Source: Kribbella sandramycini (GTDB lineage: Bacteria > Actinomycetota > Actinomycetes > Propionibacteriales > Kribbellaceae). Taken from it: 64,000 nt of DNA. Below, one piece after another: positions 53,518-62,865 of the stretch (its first letter is position 1; each line of letters starts with the position of its first letter). The notes below the pieces were generated by a model that searched no databases, had not been told where the DNA came from, and saw only the letters and a program-made list of their open reading frames with translations. The translations under genes and the position numbers were made by a program. The stretch spans positions 372,001 to 436,000 of the forward strand of contig NZ_JABJRC010000005.1 in the NCBI RefSeq assembly GCF_013131805.1, in the 5' to 3' direction.

Positions 53518-56500
53518 GCGGCCGGCGATCGCGGGCCCGGAGGAGGTCGTGGATGTAGCGGCGGAGGGCGAGGTCGTCCAGGCGGGTGTCGCCGGGGACG
53601 CCGGCTCGGCGCTGGATTGCTTTGAAGGCGTTGATCATTTTGACGGCTTCGGTGAGGGCAGCTTCGACGGCGTCGGTTCGACGGCCGGGGGTGGCGGCGG
53701 CCAGGAACTGTTCGAGCATGTCGAGCGACTTGCCGACGCGCTCCAGGGCGGTTGCTCGTCGGACGCGGTACGGCGTGCCCTCCGGCTCGGCGATCAGCCG
53801 GCGCCACGCTTCGGCCGCTAGTGCCTGCGCTCGTTGCAGCGGGTTGCCGACGATGCGGGCGCCTGCCGACGGATCGACCGTCTCGAGTGCGGGGAGCCGA
53901 ACCCGGTGGTCCGGATGGACGGCGTTCTCGGCGAGTAGCTCGTCGAGCCGGTCCCGCGCTTCGGCGAGGCGCGCCTCGGCTCCGGGCTCGCCTCGGCTGA
54001 CGGCCTCGGTGAGCTCGTCGACGGTGTCCGCCTGCTGCTCGATCTCGTCCAGACTCGCGTGCAGGTCCTGGCGCTCCTGGAAGCCGACGCGCGGCGGCTC
54101 CGATACCCGCGGCACGATCGCCAATCGCGCCGTCCGCGCCGCCGCCCGTACTCGATCGGTCGACGCACTGAGGTCGGCCCCGGGCACCGGCAGCTCGGCC
54201 GTGTCCGCCGCCGAGGCGAGCACGTCCCCGGCCGCCAGGCCGAGCCGGTCCAACTGGTACCGCAGCAACCCGACCTGATCAGCAACCGCCTGTCGGGACG
54301 GCGCGCGTTTGTTGTCCGCCCGCGCCCGATGCAGACTCCGCTCCGCATCAGCCTTGTTCCACAGCCATTGGGCGATCGGCGCCGCAAACAACTGCGCGGC
54401 CGCGGCCAGCAAGACCGTCGTGTAAGTCGTCGGCCCCAGCTGCACCAGGCTGTCGACGTAAAGCAGCACACCGCCCGTGACCACCGCCCCAGCGCCGTAC
54501 AACGCGAACACCCACCGCGGGGTCCGCCCCGACGGCCCGCCGTACGGGTCCGGAACCGCAGGCGGCTGTGGCACCACCGGGAACCGGCCCCGGAATCGAT
54601 CGACCGTCCGATCCGCAAGCCGCTCCGGCACCGGCGGCCCGCCGCGCAACCGGGACGCCAGCTCGGACAACGCGACCGCCTCCTGCAACAGCCGACCCAG
54701 CGCCGCGTTCACCTCCTGCGCCTCGCGCGCGCCCGCCACCTCGAGGTTGTACTCCGACACCGCAGCACTCGCTCGGTCGGTGAACCGCTGAATCACCGCG
54801 TTCGCCACTCCCGAAGCGACCACCGACGCCGCCATCGTCAGAATGCCCAGCACCAGCATCTCGCCCATCTCATCGAGCTGACGCCCCAGCGACGTGGTGT
54901 CGGGATCTGCACCCGGCTGGGCAGGCCCGACGGCCCGGCGGGCGGCGAGACCGAGGTGGTCCGGCGCATCGGAGTACACGCTCTCTTCGTCCAGCGACGG
55001 CAGCGGGCCGTCCGGTCGGCCGGTGGCGAAGGTGGCCGGGCGTCCGGTGATCGCTTCGTACAGCTGAGCCAGCCAAGCCCCGAGCTGGTTGTGGTACGCC
55101 GCCGGATCGGCCGCGAACCGCAATGCAAGCTCCTCGTTCCGGAGCGTTTCGAGCTCCTTCTTCCGGCCGTCGGTGTACTGCTCGGTGAAGCTCCGCAGCA
55201 GCGCGACGCCGACCGTTCCCACGATCACCGGGAGCGGTGGGAACAGCGGCGCCAGCAGCAACGCCGTCCCAACTCCGAGCCCGGCCGGCACCCAGATCTT
55301 CACCAGGTACCGCCACCGAGCCGGGATCAGCGCCTTCCCTTCCAGCTCGGGCAATGGCTTCCCTGCCACGGTCCGTGGGTCGGCCTCGATCGCATCGGCC
55401 AGGCTGGGCAGGTGTTTCGCGTGTGCGGCCTTACGCTTCCGGCCGCCTTCGTCGGCGGCCCACTGCTTGGCGGCGTCGAGCCAACGCTGACCGACCGCCA
55501 ACGCGGCCGTCACCACCGCTGTCGGCAGAAGCGTGCCCAGTGCCGCGCCGACGTTGCCGGTCAGCACCAGTACGCCGGCCGCGGCGATTGTGGTCGGCAC
55601 CAACCCGGCCGTGGCGTCGCGCCGCAGATACGTGCGCTGCTGCAGCCGGGTGTCTCCGACCTGCCAGCCCTTCAGATGCTGCTTCAGCATCGCCGCGTCG
55701 GCGTCCGAAAGAGCGAGCCGCCGGAAAGACGCCTGCTTCTGCCCATGGACGACCGCCAGCTCCTCCAACAGCGCCCGGAGCTCGGTCCGCAGCTGCAGCC
55801 GCTCGATCAGGCGAGCGCGCGGCGTGGTGGCCAGGCGATGGTTGAGCAACCGGGCCTCGGCCAATCGGCCGTTGTCCTCCTGACTCAACGGCACCGGGCG
55901 CTTCACCTCACTGCCGCTCTCCAACGCGTTCGGTACGCCGCTGCTGTCGAGATTCACCAACTGGCTCAGGAGATTGGCGATGATCCGGGCCACCGACCGA
56001 TCCGCCGCCCGACTCGACACGACCAGCCGGATCGGCGTCCGGCCGTCGTTCTCGACGACGAACTCCCCCGCCAGCCCGCGCTCGACCTGACCGGCGCTCA
56101 GCTCGACGGTGATCCATCCGTGCACGGACTGCAGATGCAGCAGGTTGCCCGGCCCAGGCTGGACGGCGGTGATCCCAGCGGCCGCGAGCACGGCCGGATC
56201 GCTGAGCGCCGCCGTCATCTCGTACTCGACCTGATCAATATTCGGGAACCACCGGGCCAGGCCATCGAGATGCAGCAAGGACCGGACGACGCCTCGGATG
56301 ATCCCGACGGTCGGCGGATCGGTGAGCGGCTGCGCCGGCACCGTCGGTGGGTCCAGCGGGATCGGCTGCGGCACCGGATCCAGCGCGGCCGCGGCTCGGC
56401 GTACGGCGGCGCGGTCGTGATGCCGCTCCAACGCGTCGACGCGCGCATCACCGGCCGCCCGCTGCAACCCGAGATCGTGCAGCAGCTCGCGCATCCGCTC

Positions 56501-59500
56501 GGCGTACCAGGCCTGAAGTTGTTCGTTCCCCTCGGCCATCCGGCGCTCGTGATCCAGGTAGAGCAGCTCGGCGACGCGGCCCTGCTGGTGATCGGAGAAC
56601 CGCGGACCGCCGTCCGGCCGCCCACTGAAGGCATGCCCGGCCTCCCGCAGCTCATGGACCAGCGCTCGCCCGACATCCGCAAACTCGATCTGCTCGGAGA
56701 TCCGCACGACCGCAAGCCGCCGCGCCTGCCGCAGCCGCACTTCGGCCGGGTGCCCATCGGCAACCGGCCCGACCTCGAGCTGAATGCTGATCGGCCGCCC
56801 GGACCACGGCTGCAGGATCAGCGAACGCCCATCCGGCGCGACCTGGATCCACCGCACGTCCACGAACTGCGCCAACTTCGCCAACCCCAGCTCGGTAGCG
56901 ATCTGCGCCCACAGCTGTTGGTGTTCCTTGACCTCCCCGGTCGCCTCGAACGGTCCGAGCCGCTCCGCGTTGCCGACGACCGCGTCCGGTTCGAACAGGT
57001 TGCTGCGGTCCGGATCGAAGGCCTCGATACTTCGCTTCTGGTACCGCTGGTACTGCGCGTCCGTCCGTTTCTGCGTGCCTTCGAGCCGCCCCTCCGGCAA
57101 CGGACTCCGCGTGTGGTTCGGCCCGGTCAGCTCCGCTCGGTGCGGTACGTCGGTGTTCTCCCAGGTCCGCCCGCCGGTCCAGATCACGTGGTCCGGGTTC
57201 GCCGGGTCCGAGACGGCGTACACCACCGTGACGGACGTCGGCCGCGGCTCGTTCGGCGGGAAGAACACCTTCAGATCCACTCGCCAGCCCTGTGCGAGCC
57301 AATCGCCGATCTCGTTCTCCAGGCTCTCGAACGCGCCCTTGTTGAAACTGCCGGCCTGCGGGAAGTAGTTCATCGTCGCCGCGACCTTCGCGAAGAACCG
57401 CCAGGCGATCGCGTGCCCGCCGTCGTCCTTGCCGGCCCCGGGGTGTCCCTCGCCGCGGGCGACGGCTCGTTTCCGCTCGACCCGATCCGCGTTCGGCCGA
57501 CGGGTTTGTCCGAAGTCCGCGAACAGGCGGGCCTCGGCGATCCGCGGGAATCCGGTGACCTTGTCCACCACCCAGCGGGCCCAGTTCGGCCCGACCTCGG
57601 AGTCCTTTCCGGGCAGGCCGCTGGAGACCCACGGCGTCACCTCGGCGGTCGGCCCGGCCTGCTCCTCGGTCACCACCGGCGAGGCTTCGTTGAACCAGCC
57701 GAACTCGGCAGCTTCCTCGGGGGCTGCCTCCGGTGTGGGGTCGAGCGCGAAGGCCGCGGCCCGCCGGACGCCGGCCCGGTCGCGGACGTTCAGCGCATCG
57801 AGCCGCTGGTCGCTCTCCGGCCGCGCCAAGCCGATATCGTCCAGGAGCTGCCGCATCTTCGCGGCGTACTCCGCTCTGCGAGCCTCCGACGGCGATACCT
57901 CCTGCTTCAACTCGTCGTGCAGTAGCAGCAGTTCGCCCAACCGGCCTTGCTGATGTGCGTCGAACGCGGGCCCGTCTACCGGCCGGCCGCCGAACAGATG
58001 ACCCAGCTCCCGGAGCTCGTGGACGAGCGCCCGCCCGACGTCCGCATCCTTGATCTGCTCGGAGATCCGGACGATCGCCTGCGGCGTCCCGTCGGCGGCG
58101 AGGCGGAACTCGGCCGGATGCCTGTCCGCGACCGGCCCGACCTCGATCACCACCTCGACCCGCTCACCTGTCCGGGTGATCACGTCGACCGTCGACGGCC
58201 CGGTCGGCACGATCGCCCGGACGTCCGCGAACACCCGCAGTACTGGTGAGCGCACGAGCTCGGCAATCAGTCGCAACAGCGTGCGGTGATCCTGGAGCGG
58301 GCCGTCCGCCACGAAGTCCGGCAGCCTGGCAGCGTTCCCATCCGGCGGCCGTCCCGGCGGCCCAGGAGGCGCCGGAACGCCAGCAGCCGGCGCAACAGCC
58401 AGCACGCCCGTCGCCTCCGCAGCCTCATCAACCGCCGGCTCGACCGCGGACTCGTCAACCGCCGCCTCGTTAGCCTCAGGCTCGACCGCGGACTCGTTGA
58501 CCGCAGCGTCTTCGACCACCGGAGCAACGGTGGCGGGGCTGCTGTCCTCCGACGCCAGCGTGGCGCCGGTCTCCTCAGCGGGCTGTTCGGACTCCGTCAG
58601 TTCGTCCCGTCCTACCCGCGTCGCCCTGGGCTCGGCCGCTCGCGCCTCCGACGACCGGACGTCGACCGCGTCCGCGCGCGCCTGCGTCCCGACCACCCCC
58701 GACTCGACACCCGGCTGCTCGACCAACCCGCCGTCCGTACCCTCGACCACAACGTCACTCCACGACCCACCCTCGACCGTGGCGCTGTCCGCCCCCTCGA
58801 CCACGACCTCGCCCCGCGACCCACCCTCGGCTACAGCGTCGCTCCGCGAATCTCCCTCGACCGTGGTGCCGCCGCGCCCATCGGTCGACGCCTGCGTCCC
58901 ATCCCTGTGCGCCCCGGCCTCCGGCGCCTGCGCGCTACTCCGATCGCCGAGCTCCGCCGGCGCCCCGGACTCCAGGTCAGACACCGGAACCCCACCCGCA
59001 GTCGACTCATCCGAAGTTGCCCCGTCCACCGCATCGGCAGTGTCGTCAACCGCCTCCTGCAGCTCGTATTCCTGCTGCTCCTGCTGCGCAGCACTCTGCT
59101 GCCGATTGGCATGCCCATCGACGTCGACCCCGCCCTGCCGACCGGGGTTCGAATGATCCGCCAGCCCAGCAGGCCTGGAACCGTCGACGTCCGCGACCGC
59201 GTTGCTACCAGCCGCACCTGCCGAGGAACCCGGCTGCGAACTCGGGGCGCCTTCGAGCTGTGCGCCACCTGGTGTCGTGGTCGCAGGCGGGACGGCGGTC
59301 TCGAAACCACCGGGCGGGCCACCGCCGGGTGGGATCGTGTCGAGGGTGATGTTGGGCGGCGTGATCCCCAGCTTCCCGCCGGCCCATTGACCGATGGCGT
59401 CGGCGGTGTGGACCGCGCCGACGCGACCGGCGCCGAGCAGGCCGGCCATCGGGCCGCCGGTGGCCACCGCGTGCAGGTAGTCGCCGAAGCCCTGCTGGAA

Positions 59501-60343
59501 GAACGTCCCGTCGTACGCCGATTGCGCGACCAGGCTCGAGACCGGTGAGGTGATGCCGTTCACCACGAAGGTGTGCCCCGACATCCCGATGACATCGCGC
59601 GCGCGACCGCTGATCCGCAACGTGTCGGCGACCCGCAGCGCCGGCGCGCTGCCGAGCCGGCCCACCGGGTTGATGATCTTGCCCATCCCGGCCCCGAGCG
59701 GTCCGGCCGCCGCGGCGACCGCAAGCTTTCCGAGATCGATCTTGTCCTCGTACCCGCGGGCGATATCAATGCCGTTGGCAACGAGTTGGGTGATCGACTC
59801 CTCGATGGACTCCTGACCGAGCTCACGCACCAGGTTGCCGAGCGGCGAGCGGCCCGCTGTTCGGGCCAGTCCCGCGGCGGTCCGGATGATCGAGGAGAAC
59901 CGGGTGATCAGCGTCCGCAGCAACTGGAACCGGACCAGGTCCCCGATCCCCGGCGGTAACAGCAAGGTGGCCACGAAGAAGACGCCGGTCATGATGACCT
60001 CGGACCAGATCTGACTCTTGATCTGGGCAACCGTCTTGGCGTGTCCCCAGCACAGCTGCGCGACGTCGAAGTACGCCTTGGCCAGGGTCTGATATCCCTC
60101 GGCCCCATTGACGATCTGGTCGACGTCGTACCGGTAGCCGATGGCCAGCGAGTCCTTCCAGGCCATCGCCAGCGAGCCGTTCACCGCCCCCGCGTCCCCG
60201 AGCGCCGCCTTGAGTGCCACCGACAGGTCGTTCCACAGGTTCCCGAGGTCGCGGACGGCGTCCTCGTTCGTCCGGGGGAAGATGTAGGCGTCGCTGAAGC
60301 GCTGCAGCTCGGTCCACAGGTAGGTGTTGGGTTCGGGAATCAC
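53501..60343 (-). CDS. Giant ESX-linked WXG100-like protein with internal nuclease-like domain and three related repeats
   Basis: A 2280-residue protein; the GTG at 60343 overlaps the upstream gene's stop as GTGA. Approximate layout: 1-105 WXG100-like helices (LGNLWNDLSVALKA; AMAWKDSLAIGYRYD), 110-135 membrane segment, 340-690 disordered acidic Ala/Glu/Ser-rich linker, 700-870 repeat A with HELRELGH near 775, 930-1060 nuclease-like domain with DDGGHAIAW near 978 and NYFPQAGSFNKGAFESLENE (Endonuclea_NS_2 pattern), 1130-1330 repeat B with HELREAGH near 1230, 1360-1560 repeat C lacking that motif, then hydrophobic segments near 1580-1620, 1685-1720, 1828-1850 and 1943-2000, and a coiled-coil tail. 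It resembles polymorphic-toxin or CpnT-style ESX substrates, but the nuclease is internal. Function is inferred. Confidence 0.78.
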   Translation of the reverse strand: MIPEPNTYLWTELQRFSDAYIFPRTNEDAVRDLGNLWNDLSVALKAALGDAGAVNGSLAMAWKDSLAIGYRYDVDQIVNGAEGYQTLAKAYFDVAQLCWGHAKTVAQIKSQIWSEVIMTGVFFVATLLLPPGIGDLVRFQLLRTLITRFSSIIRTAAGLARTAGRSPLGNLVRELGQESIEESITQLVANGIDIARGYEDKIDLGKLAVAAAAGPLGAGMGKIINPVGRLGSAPALRVADTLRISGRARDVIGMSGHTFVVNGITSPVSSLVAQSAYDGTFFQQGFGDYLHAVATGGPMAGLLGAGRVGAVHTADAIGQWAGGKLGITPPNITLDTIPPGGGPPGGFETAVPPATTTPGGAQLEGAPSSQPGSSAGAAGSNAVADVDGSRPAGLADHSNPGRQGGVDVDGHANRQQSAAQQEQQEYELQEAVDDTADAVDGATSDESTAGGVPVSDLESGAPAELGDRSSAQAPEAGAHRDGTQASTDGRGGTTVEGDSRSDAVAEGGSRGEVVVEGADSATVEGGSWSDVVVEGTDGGLVEQPGVESGVVGTQARADAVDVRSSEARAAEPRATRVGRDELTESEQPAEETGATLASEDSSPATVAPVVEDAAVNESAVEPEANEAAVDESAVEPAVDEAAEATGVLAVAPAAGVPAPPGPPGRPPDGNAARLPDFVADGPLQDHRTLLRLIAELVRSPVLRVFADVRAIVPTGPSTVDVITRTGERVEVVIEVGPVADRHPAEFRLAADGTPQAIVRISEQIKDADVGRALVHELRELGHLFGGRPVDGPAFDAHQQGRLGELLLLHDELKQEVSPSEARRAEYAAKMRQLLDDIGLARPESDQRLDALNVRDRAGVRRAAAFALDPTPEAAPEEAAEFGWFNEASPVVTEEQAGPTAEVTPWVSSGLPGKDSEVGPNWARWVVDKVTGFPRIAEARLFADFGQTRRPNADRVERKRAVARGEGHPGAGKDDGGHAIAWRFFAKVAATMNYFPQAGSFNKGAFESLENEIGDWLAQGWRVDLKVFFPPNEPRPTSVTVVYAVSDPANPDHVIWTGGRTWENTDVPHRAELTGPNHTRSPLPEGRLEGTQKRTDAQYQRYQKRSIEAFDPDRSNLFEPDAVVGNAERLGPFEATGEVKEHQQLWAQIATELGLAKLAQFVDVRWIQVAPDGRSLILQPWSGRPISIQLEVGPVADGHPAEVRLRQARRLAVVRISEQIEFADVGRALVHELREAGHAFSGRPDGGPRFSDHQQGRVAELLYLDHERRMAEGNEQLQAWYAERMRELLHDLGLQRAAGDARVDALERHHDRAAVRRAAAALDPVPQPIPLDPPTVPAQPLTDPPTVGIIRGVVRSLLHLDGLARWFPNIDQVEYEMTAALSDPAVLAAAGITAVQPGPGNLLHLQSVHGWITVELSAGQVERGLAGEFVVENDGRTPIRLVVSSRAADRSVARIIANLLSQLVNLDSSGVPNALESGSEVKRPVPLSQEDNGRLAEARLLNHRLATTPRARLIERLQLRTELRALLEELAVVHGQKQASFRRLALSDADAAMLKQHLKGWQVGDTRLQQRTYLRRDATAGLVPTTIAAAGVLVLTGNVGAALGTLLPTAVVTAALAVGQRWLDAAKQWAADEGGRKRKAAHAKHLPSLADAIEADPRTVAGKPLPELEGKALIPARWRYLVKIWVPAGLGVGTALLLAPLFPPLPVIVGTVGVALLRSFTEQYTDGRKKELETLRNEELALRFAADPAAYHNQLGAWLAQLYEAITGRPATFATGRPDGPLPSLDEESVYSDAPDHLGLAARRAVGPAQPGADPDTTSLGRQLDEMGEMLVLGILTMAASVVASGVANAVIQRFTDRASAAVSEYNLEVAGAREAQEVNAALGRLLQEAVALSELASRLRGGPPVPERLADRTVDRFRGRFPVVPQPPAVPDPYGGPSGRTPRWVFALYGAGAVVTGGVLLYVDSLVQLGPTTYTTVLLAAAAQLFAAPIAQWLWNKADAERSLHRARADNKRAPSRQAVADQVGLLRYQLDRLGLAAGDVLASAADTAELPVPGADLSASTDRVRAAARTARLAIVPRVSEPPRVGFQERQDLHASLDEIEQQADTVDELTEAVSRGEPGAEARLAEARDRLDELLAENAVHPDHRVRLPALETVDPSAGARIVGNPLQRAQALAAEAWRRLIAEPEGTPYRVRRATALERVGKSLDMLEQFLAAATPGRRTDAVEAALTEAVKMINAFKAIQRRAGVPGDTRLDDLALRRYIHDLLRARDRRPPIPPA

Positions 60344-60660
60344 TGCAGTCGGCGGAGCCGGTCGGTCTGCAGCTGATGCATCTCGGCGACCTGGATGATC
60401 ATCTTGTTCCCGGTCGCCGCGATCGCCCGGAAGTTCGAACCCACGCCGTCGGAGGCCTTCTCCAGCAGCGGTTTCGCCTCGTTGTACGCCGCCCGGAACG
60501 CCACGCTCTCCTCGTTGATCCCACCGCCGGCCTGCTGTTCCTTGCCGAGCAACTCCGGGCCGATCCGGCGCCAGGTGTCCGCGAAGGCCTGGCCGATCGC
60601 CTCGAACTTGAGCACGATCGTGTTCGCCTCCTCCGGGAAGATGTCGAAGTCGCCGCTCAT
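60340..60660 (-). CDS. Small WXG100-like helical protein
   Basis: A 106-residue helical protein: FDIFPEEANTIVLKFEAIGQAFADTWRRIGPELLG is a WXG100-style first helix, with a tryptophan near 31 but no strict WxG. The rest is a second helix (FRAAYNEAKPLLEKASDG) and a loop. It lies between the YbaB-like gene and the giant gene, overlapping each by 4 bases, so the three are one translation unit. It probably partners the WXG100-like head of the giant protein during type VII export (inference). Confidence 0.75.
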   Translation of the reverse strand: MSGDFDIFPEEANTIVLKFEAIGQAFADTWRRIGPELLGKEQQAGGGINEESVAFRAAYNEAKPLLEKASDGVGSNFRAIAATGNKMIIQVAEMHQLQTDRLRRLQ

Positions 60661-61046
60661 CGCCGGGTCTCCTTCGCCGCCTTGCCGAGCAGCCCGAGGA
60701 ACGAGCCGAACGCGAGCTCCGCGGGGTCGTCGTCATCCGGTGCCACGTACTTCGGCATCCCGCCGCGCACCTGATCCTGGGCGTCCCGGCCGGCCGCGTT
60801 GATCGTGTCGCGAATCTGCTCCGCGAGCGCGGCCGCATCGGGTTCGCGCAGCGCGCGGGCGTCCAGGTACAGCTCGTGCACCTCGCCGTACACGCCGGCC
60901 TTCGCCTCGATCAGACCGTCCGGAGACTCGGCGACGCCGACGGTGTCCTGGACGGATCGGCGCAACTGCTGGGCCTCCCGCTCGAACTCGTCGAACTTTC
61001 CGACCCAGGACCAGTCGATCGAGGAATCGTGCTGCCAGTCCGACAT
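60657..61046 (-). CDS. YbaB/EbfC-like protein of a type VII secretion locus
   Basis: A 129-residue protein. The middle (FEREAQQLRRSVQDTVGVAESPDG, then LIEAKAGVYGEVHELYLDARALR) follows the helix-strand pattern of YbaB/EbfC nucleoid-associated proteins, many of which lie in actinobacterial ESX clusters. AAGGAGG lies 7 bases before the ATG at 61046. Its stop overlaps the next gene by 4 bases. Whether it binds DNA or acts in secretion, as EspG-like chaperones do, is not known. Confidence 0.68.
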   Translation of the reverse strand: MSDWQHDSSIDWSWVGKFDEFEREAQQLRRSVQDTVGVAESPDGLIEAKAGVYGEVHELYLDARALREPDAAALAEQIRDTINAAGRDAQDQVRGGMPKYVAPDDDDPAELAFGSFLGLLGKAAKETRR

Positions 61047-61121
61047 CTGCGCCTCCTTGTTCGGATGGCCCCAGTCTCCGATCGGCTCCGCACCCGTCGC
61101 GGCCGCTGACCTCTTCCGGCC

Positions 61122-62471
61122 ATGAGCCGGGTGGCCGCCGCGCGTCCGCGCACGCTGGGCAGCGTGAACACCATGACGCCCGCACGCTTCGGTGCCGCGC
61201 TGGTCACCACAGCGCTTCTGATGACACCGCTGTCGCTGATCGATGCCCCGGCGGCGCGCGCCGCGCCACCCAAGGGCACTTGCCGAACCGCCGAACCGGC
61301 GCACCCGGTCGAGCGGATGTTGCCGTGGGCCCAGCAACTGCTCGAACCGGAGCGAGCCTGGCCGTTCAGCACCGGCGCCGGCGTCACGGTCGGCGTCGTC
61401 GATTCCGGGGTGGATCGGGATCATCCGCAGCTCCGGCGGCGCGGAAAGGTCCTGACCGGACGGGACTTCTACCATCAGGGCAAACTTCCCGGCAGTTACG
61501 ACTGCGTGTCCCACGGCACCGGTATCGCCGGGATCATCGCTGCCGATCGCCATGCCGGTCTGGGCTTCAGCGGAGTCGCTCCCGGTGCCCGGATCCTGCC
61601 GGTCAAGGTCAGCGAGCGAGAGGCCGACAACACCGGGCGCACCGAGGTGATCCCGCCGTCGATCCTTGCCAACGGCATCCGTTACGCCGTCGACCACGGC
61701 GCCCGGGTGCTCAACCTGTCGATCGCCGGGTCCCGCGACGACAAGCCGGTCCGGGACGCGATCGCGTACGCCGTCCGTCGGGACGTCGTGGTGGTCGCCG
61801 CGGCCGGCAACCAACAGGCGAACTCCGCCGGCCCGCTCCGGTCCTATCCGGCCGACTATCCCGGCGTGATCGGCGTCGGCGCGATCGACGTCAATGGCGC
61901 CCGCATGGACGCCTCGCAGATCGGCCGGTACGTCGATCTCGTCGCACCGGGCGACTCGGTGCTGACCAGCACCCGGATCGCCGGTCACGCCTATCAATCC
62001 GGCACCAGCTTCGCCGCCGGGTACGTGAGCGGGACGGCGGCGCTCGTCCGGTCCGCCTGGCCGACGATGCCGGCCGCAGAGGTGATCAAGCGCCTGCTGG
62101 CAACCGCCACTCCCGCGCGCGGTGGAGCAAACAGCCAGGAGTACGGCGCGGGCATCGTCGATCCTTATCGGGCTGTCACCGAGGCGATGCCGAAGGGCGC
62201 CGCCCAGCCGATGCCCGGCGCCGTCGTACCGCCCGTCGACCCGCTTCAGGTGGCGCACAGCGCTTGGTGGCAAGGGCAGAGCAGCACGGCACGTGATCTG
62301 ACGCTTCTCGCCACCGCAGTCGCTTTGATCGTCCTGTTGGTCAGCGTGCTGCTGACAGTCGGCCGTCGCCGGGGCTGGGTCGTCCGCCGCTCGGCGATCG
62401 AGCGCGGCGTGCCGCGGCAGGCCGAGCTGCCGCCCGAGTTCCTCTTCGCCCGACGCGACTCGGACACCTGA
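61122..62471 (+). CDS. mycP: Mycosin, membrane-anchored S8 subtilisin-like protease of type VII secretion
   Basis: A 449-residue protease. Signal-like segment in residues about 18-48 (a later start at ATG 61173 or GTG 61164 would give a normal signal), then the subtilisin domain with Asp 94 in GVVDSGVDRDHP, His 131 in SHGTGIAG and Ser 296 in GTSFAAGYVSG. A C-terminal transmembrane helix (LTLLATAVALIVLLVSVLL, about 394-414) with basic tail anchors it, as in mycosins MycP that are required for ESX secretion. It lies opposite to its neighbours and ends at a strong bidirectional hairpin. Confidence 0.92.
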   Translation: MSRVAAARPRTLGSVNTMTPARFGAALVTTALLMTPLSLIDAPAARAAPPKGTCRTAEPAHPVERMLPWAQQLLEPERAWPFSTGAGVTVGVVDSGVDRDHPQLRRRGKVLTGRDFYHQGKLPGSYDCVSHGTGIAGIIAADRHAGLGFSGVAPGARILPVKVSEREADNTGRTEVIPPSILANGIRYAVDHGARVLNLSIAGSRDDKPVRDAIAYAVRRDVVVVAAAGNQQANSAGPLRSYPADYPGVIGVGAIDVNGARMDASQIGRYVDLVAPGDSVLTSTRIAGHAYQSGTSFAAGYVSGTAALVRSAWPTMPAAEVIKRLLATATPARGGANSQEYGAGIVDPYRAVTEAMPKGAAQPMPGAVVPPVDPLQVAHSAWWQGQSSTARDLTLLATAVALIVLLVSVLLTVGRRRGWVVRRSAIERGVPRQAELPPEFLFARRDSDT

Positions 62472-62485
62472 CAGCGAACGCAAGA

Positions 62486-62514
62486 TGAGCCCCAGCCGGA
62501 TCGGCTGGGGCTCA
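62486..62514. terminator. Bidirectional terminator between mycP and the WXG100 gene
   Basis: TGAGCCCCAGCCG and CGGCTGGGGCTCA form a perfect 13-base stem around a GAT loop, the strongest hairpin noticed in the window. It lies 15 bases after the mycP stop and 14 bases after the stop of the convergent WXG100 gene. Confidence 0.9.
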
Positions 62515-62527
62515 CACGTTGCGGGGA

Positions 62528-62830
62528 TCAGACGCGCAGGCCGGCCGCGATCCCACGGCAGGTGGCCAGCGTCGCCTGGCCGTCCATCTGGCACTGGTCG
62601 ATGACGTTGCCACGGGTGACAGCGTCGTTCGCGTGCGCGGTCGTCTGGTTGACCTGGATGTTCACGTTCGCGAAGTAGTCGTCGAACGACGAGTCCATCC
62701 AGGCGCCGGACGACAGCCCGTTGGCCAGGCTGAGCTGGTCCTCGGCCGCGGCCATCCGGTCCTGTCCGATCGTGCGGTACGAGTGCGCGGCGTCGAGCAT
62801 GCCGCCGAACTGCTGGAAGATCTCAGGCAT
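62528..62830 (-). CDS. WXG100-family ESX protein (EsxA/EsxB-like), WMD variant
   Basis: A 100-residue helix-turn-helix-hairpin protein. The turn is SSGAWMDSSFDDY, in which WMD replaces the canonical WxG, at about residue 44. The flanking helices (SYRTIGQDRMAAAEDQLS, FANVNIQVNQTTAHANDAV) and length match ESX secreted partners. It is downstream of the other WXG100-like gene on the same strand, 35 bases apart, and they probably form the secreted heterodimer. Confidence 0.82.
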   Translation of the reverse strand: MPEIFQQFGGMLDAAHSYRTIGQDRMAAAEDQLSLANGLSSGAWMDSSFDDYFANVNIQVNQTTAHANDAVTRGNVIDQCQMDGQATLATCRGIAAGLRV

Positions 62831-62865
62831 CGGGTGTCATTCCTCTCTGCTGAAGGGTTTGCGGC

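Noticed and set aside
54059..57925. 1288-residue plus-strand ORF inside the giant gene
   Set aside because: It is a shadow with Arg, Pro, Gln-rich repeats and no start signal; the minus frame has domains, membrane helices and internal repeats.
60344..60838. Upstream extension of the giant gene's frame
   Set aside because: It overlaps the small WXG100-like gene in another frame and is arginine-rich; the GTGA overlap gives a natural start at 60343.
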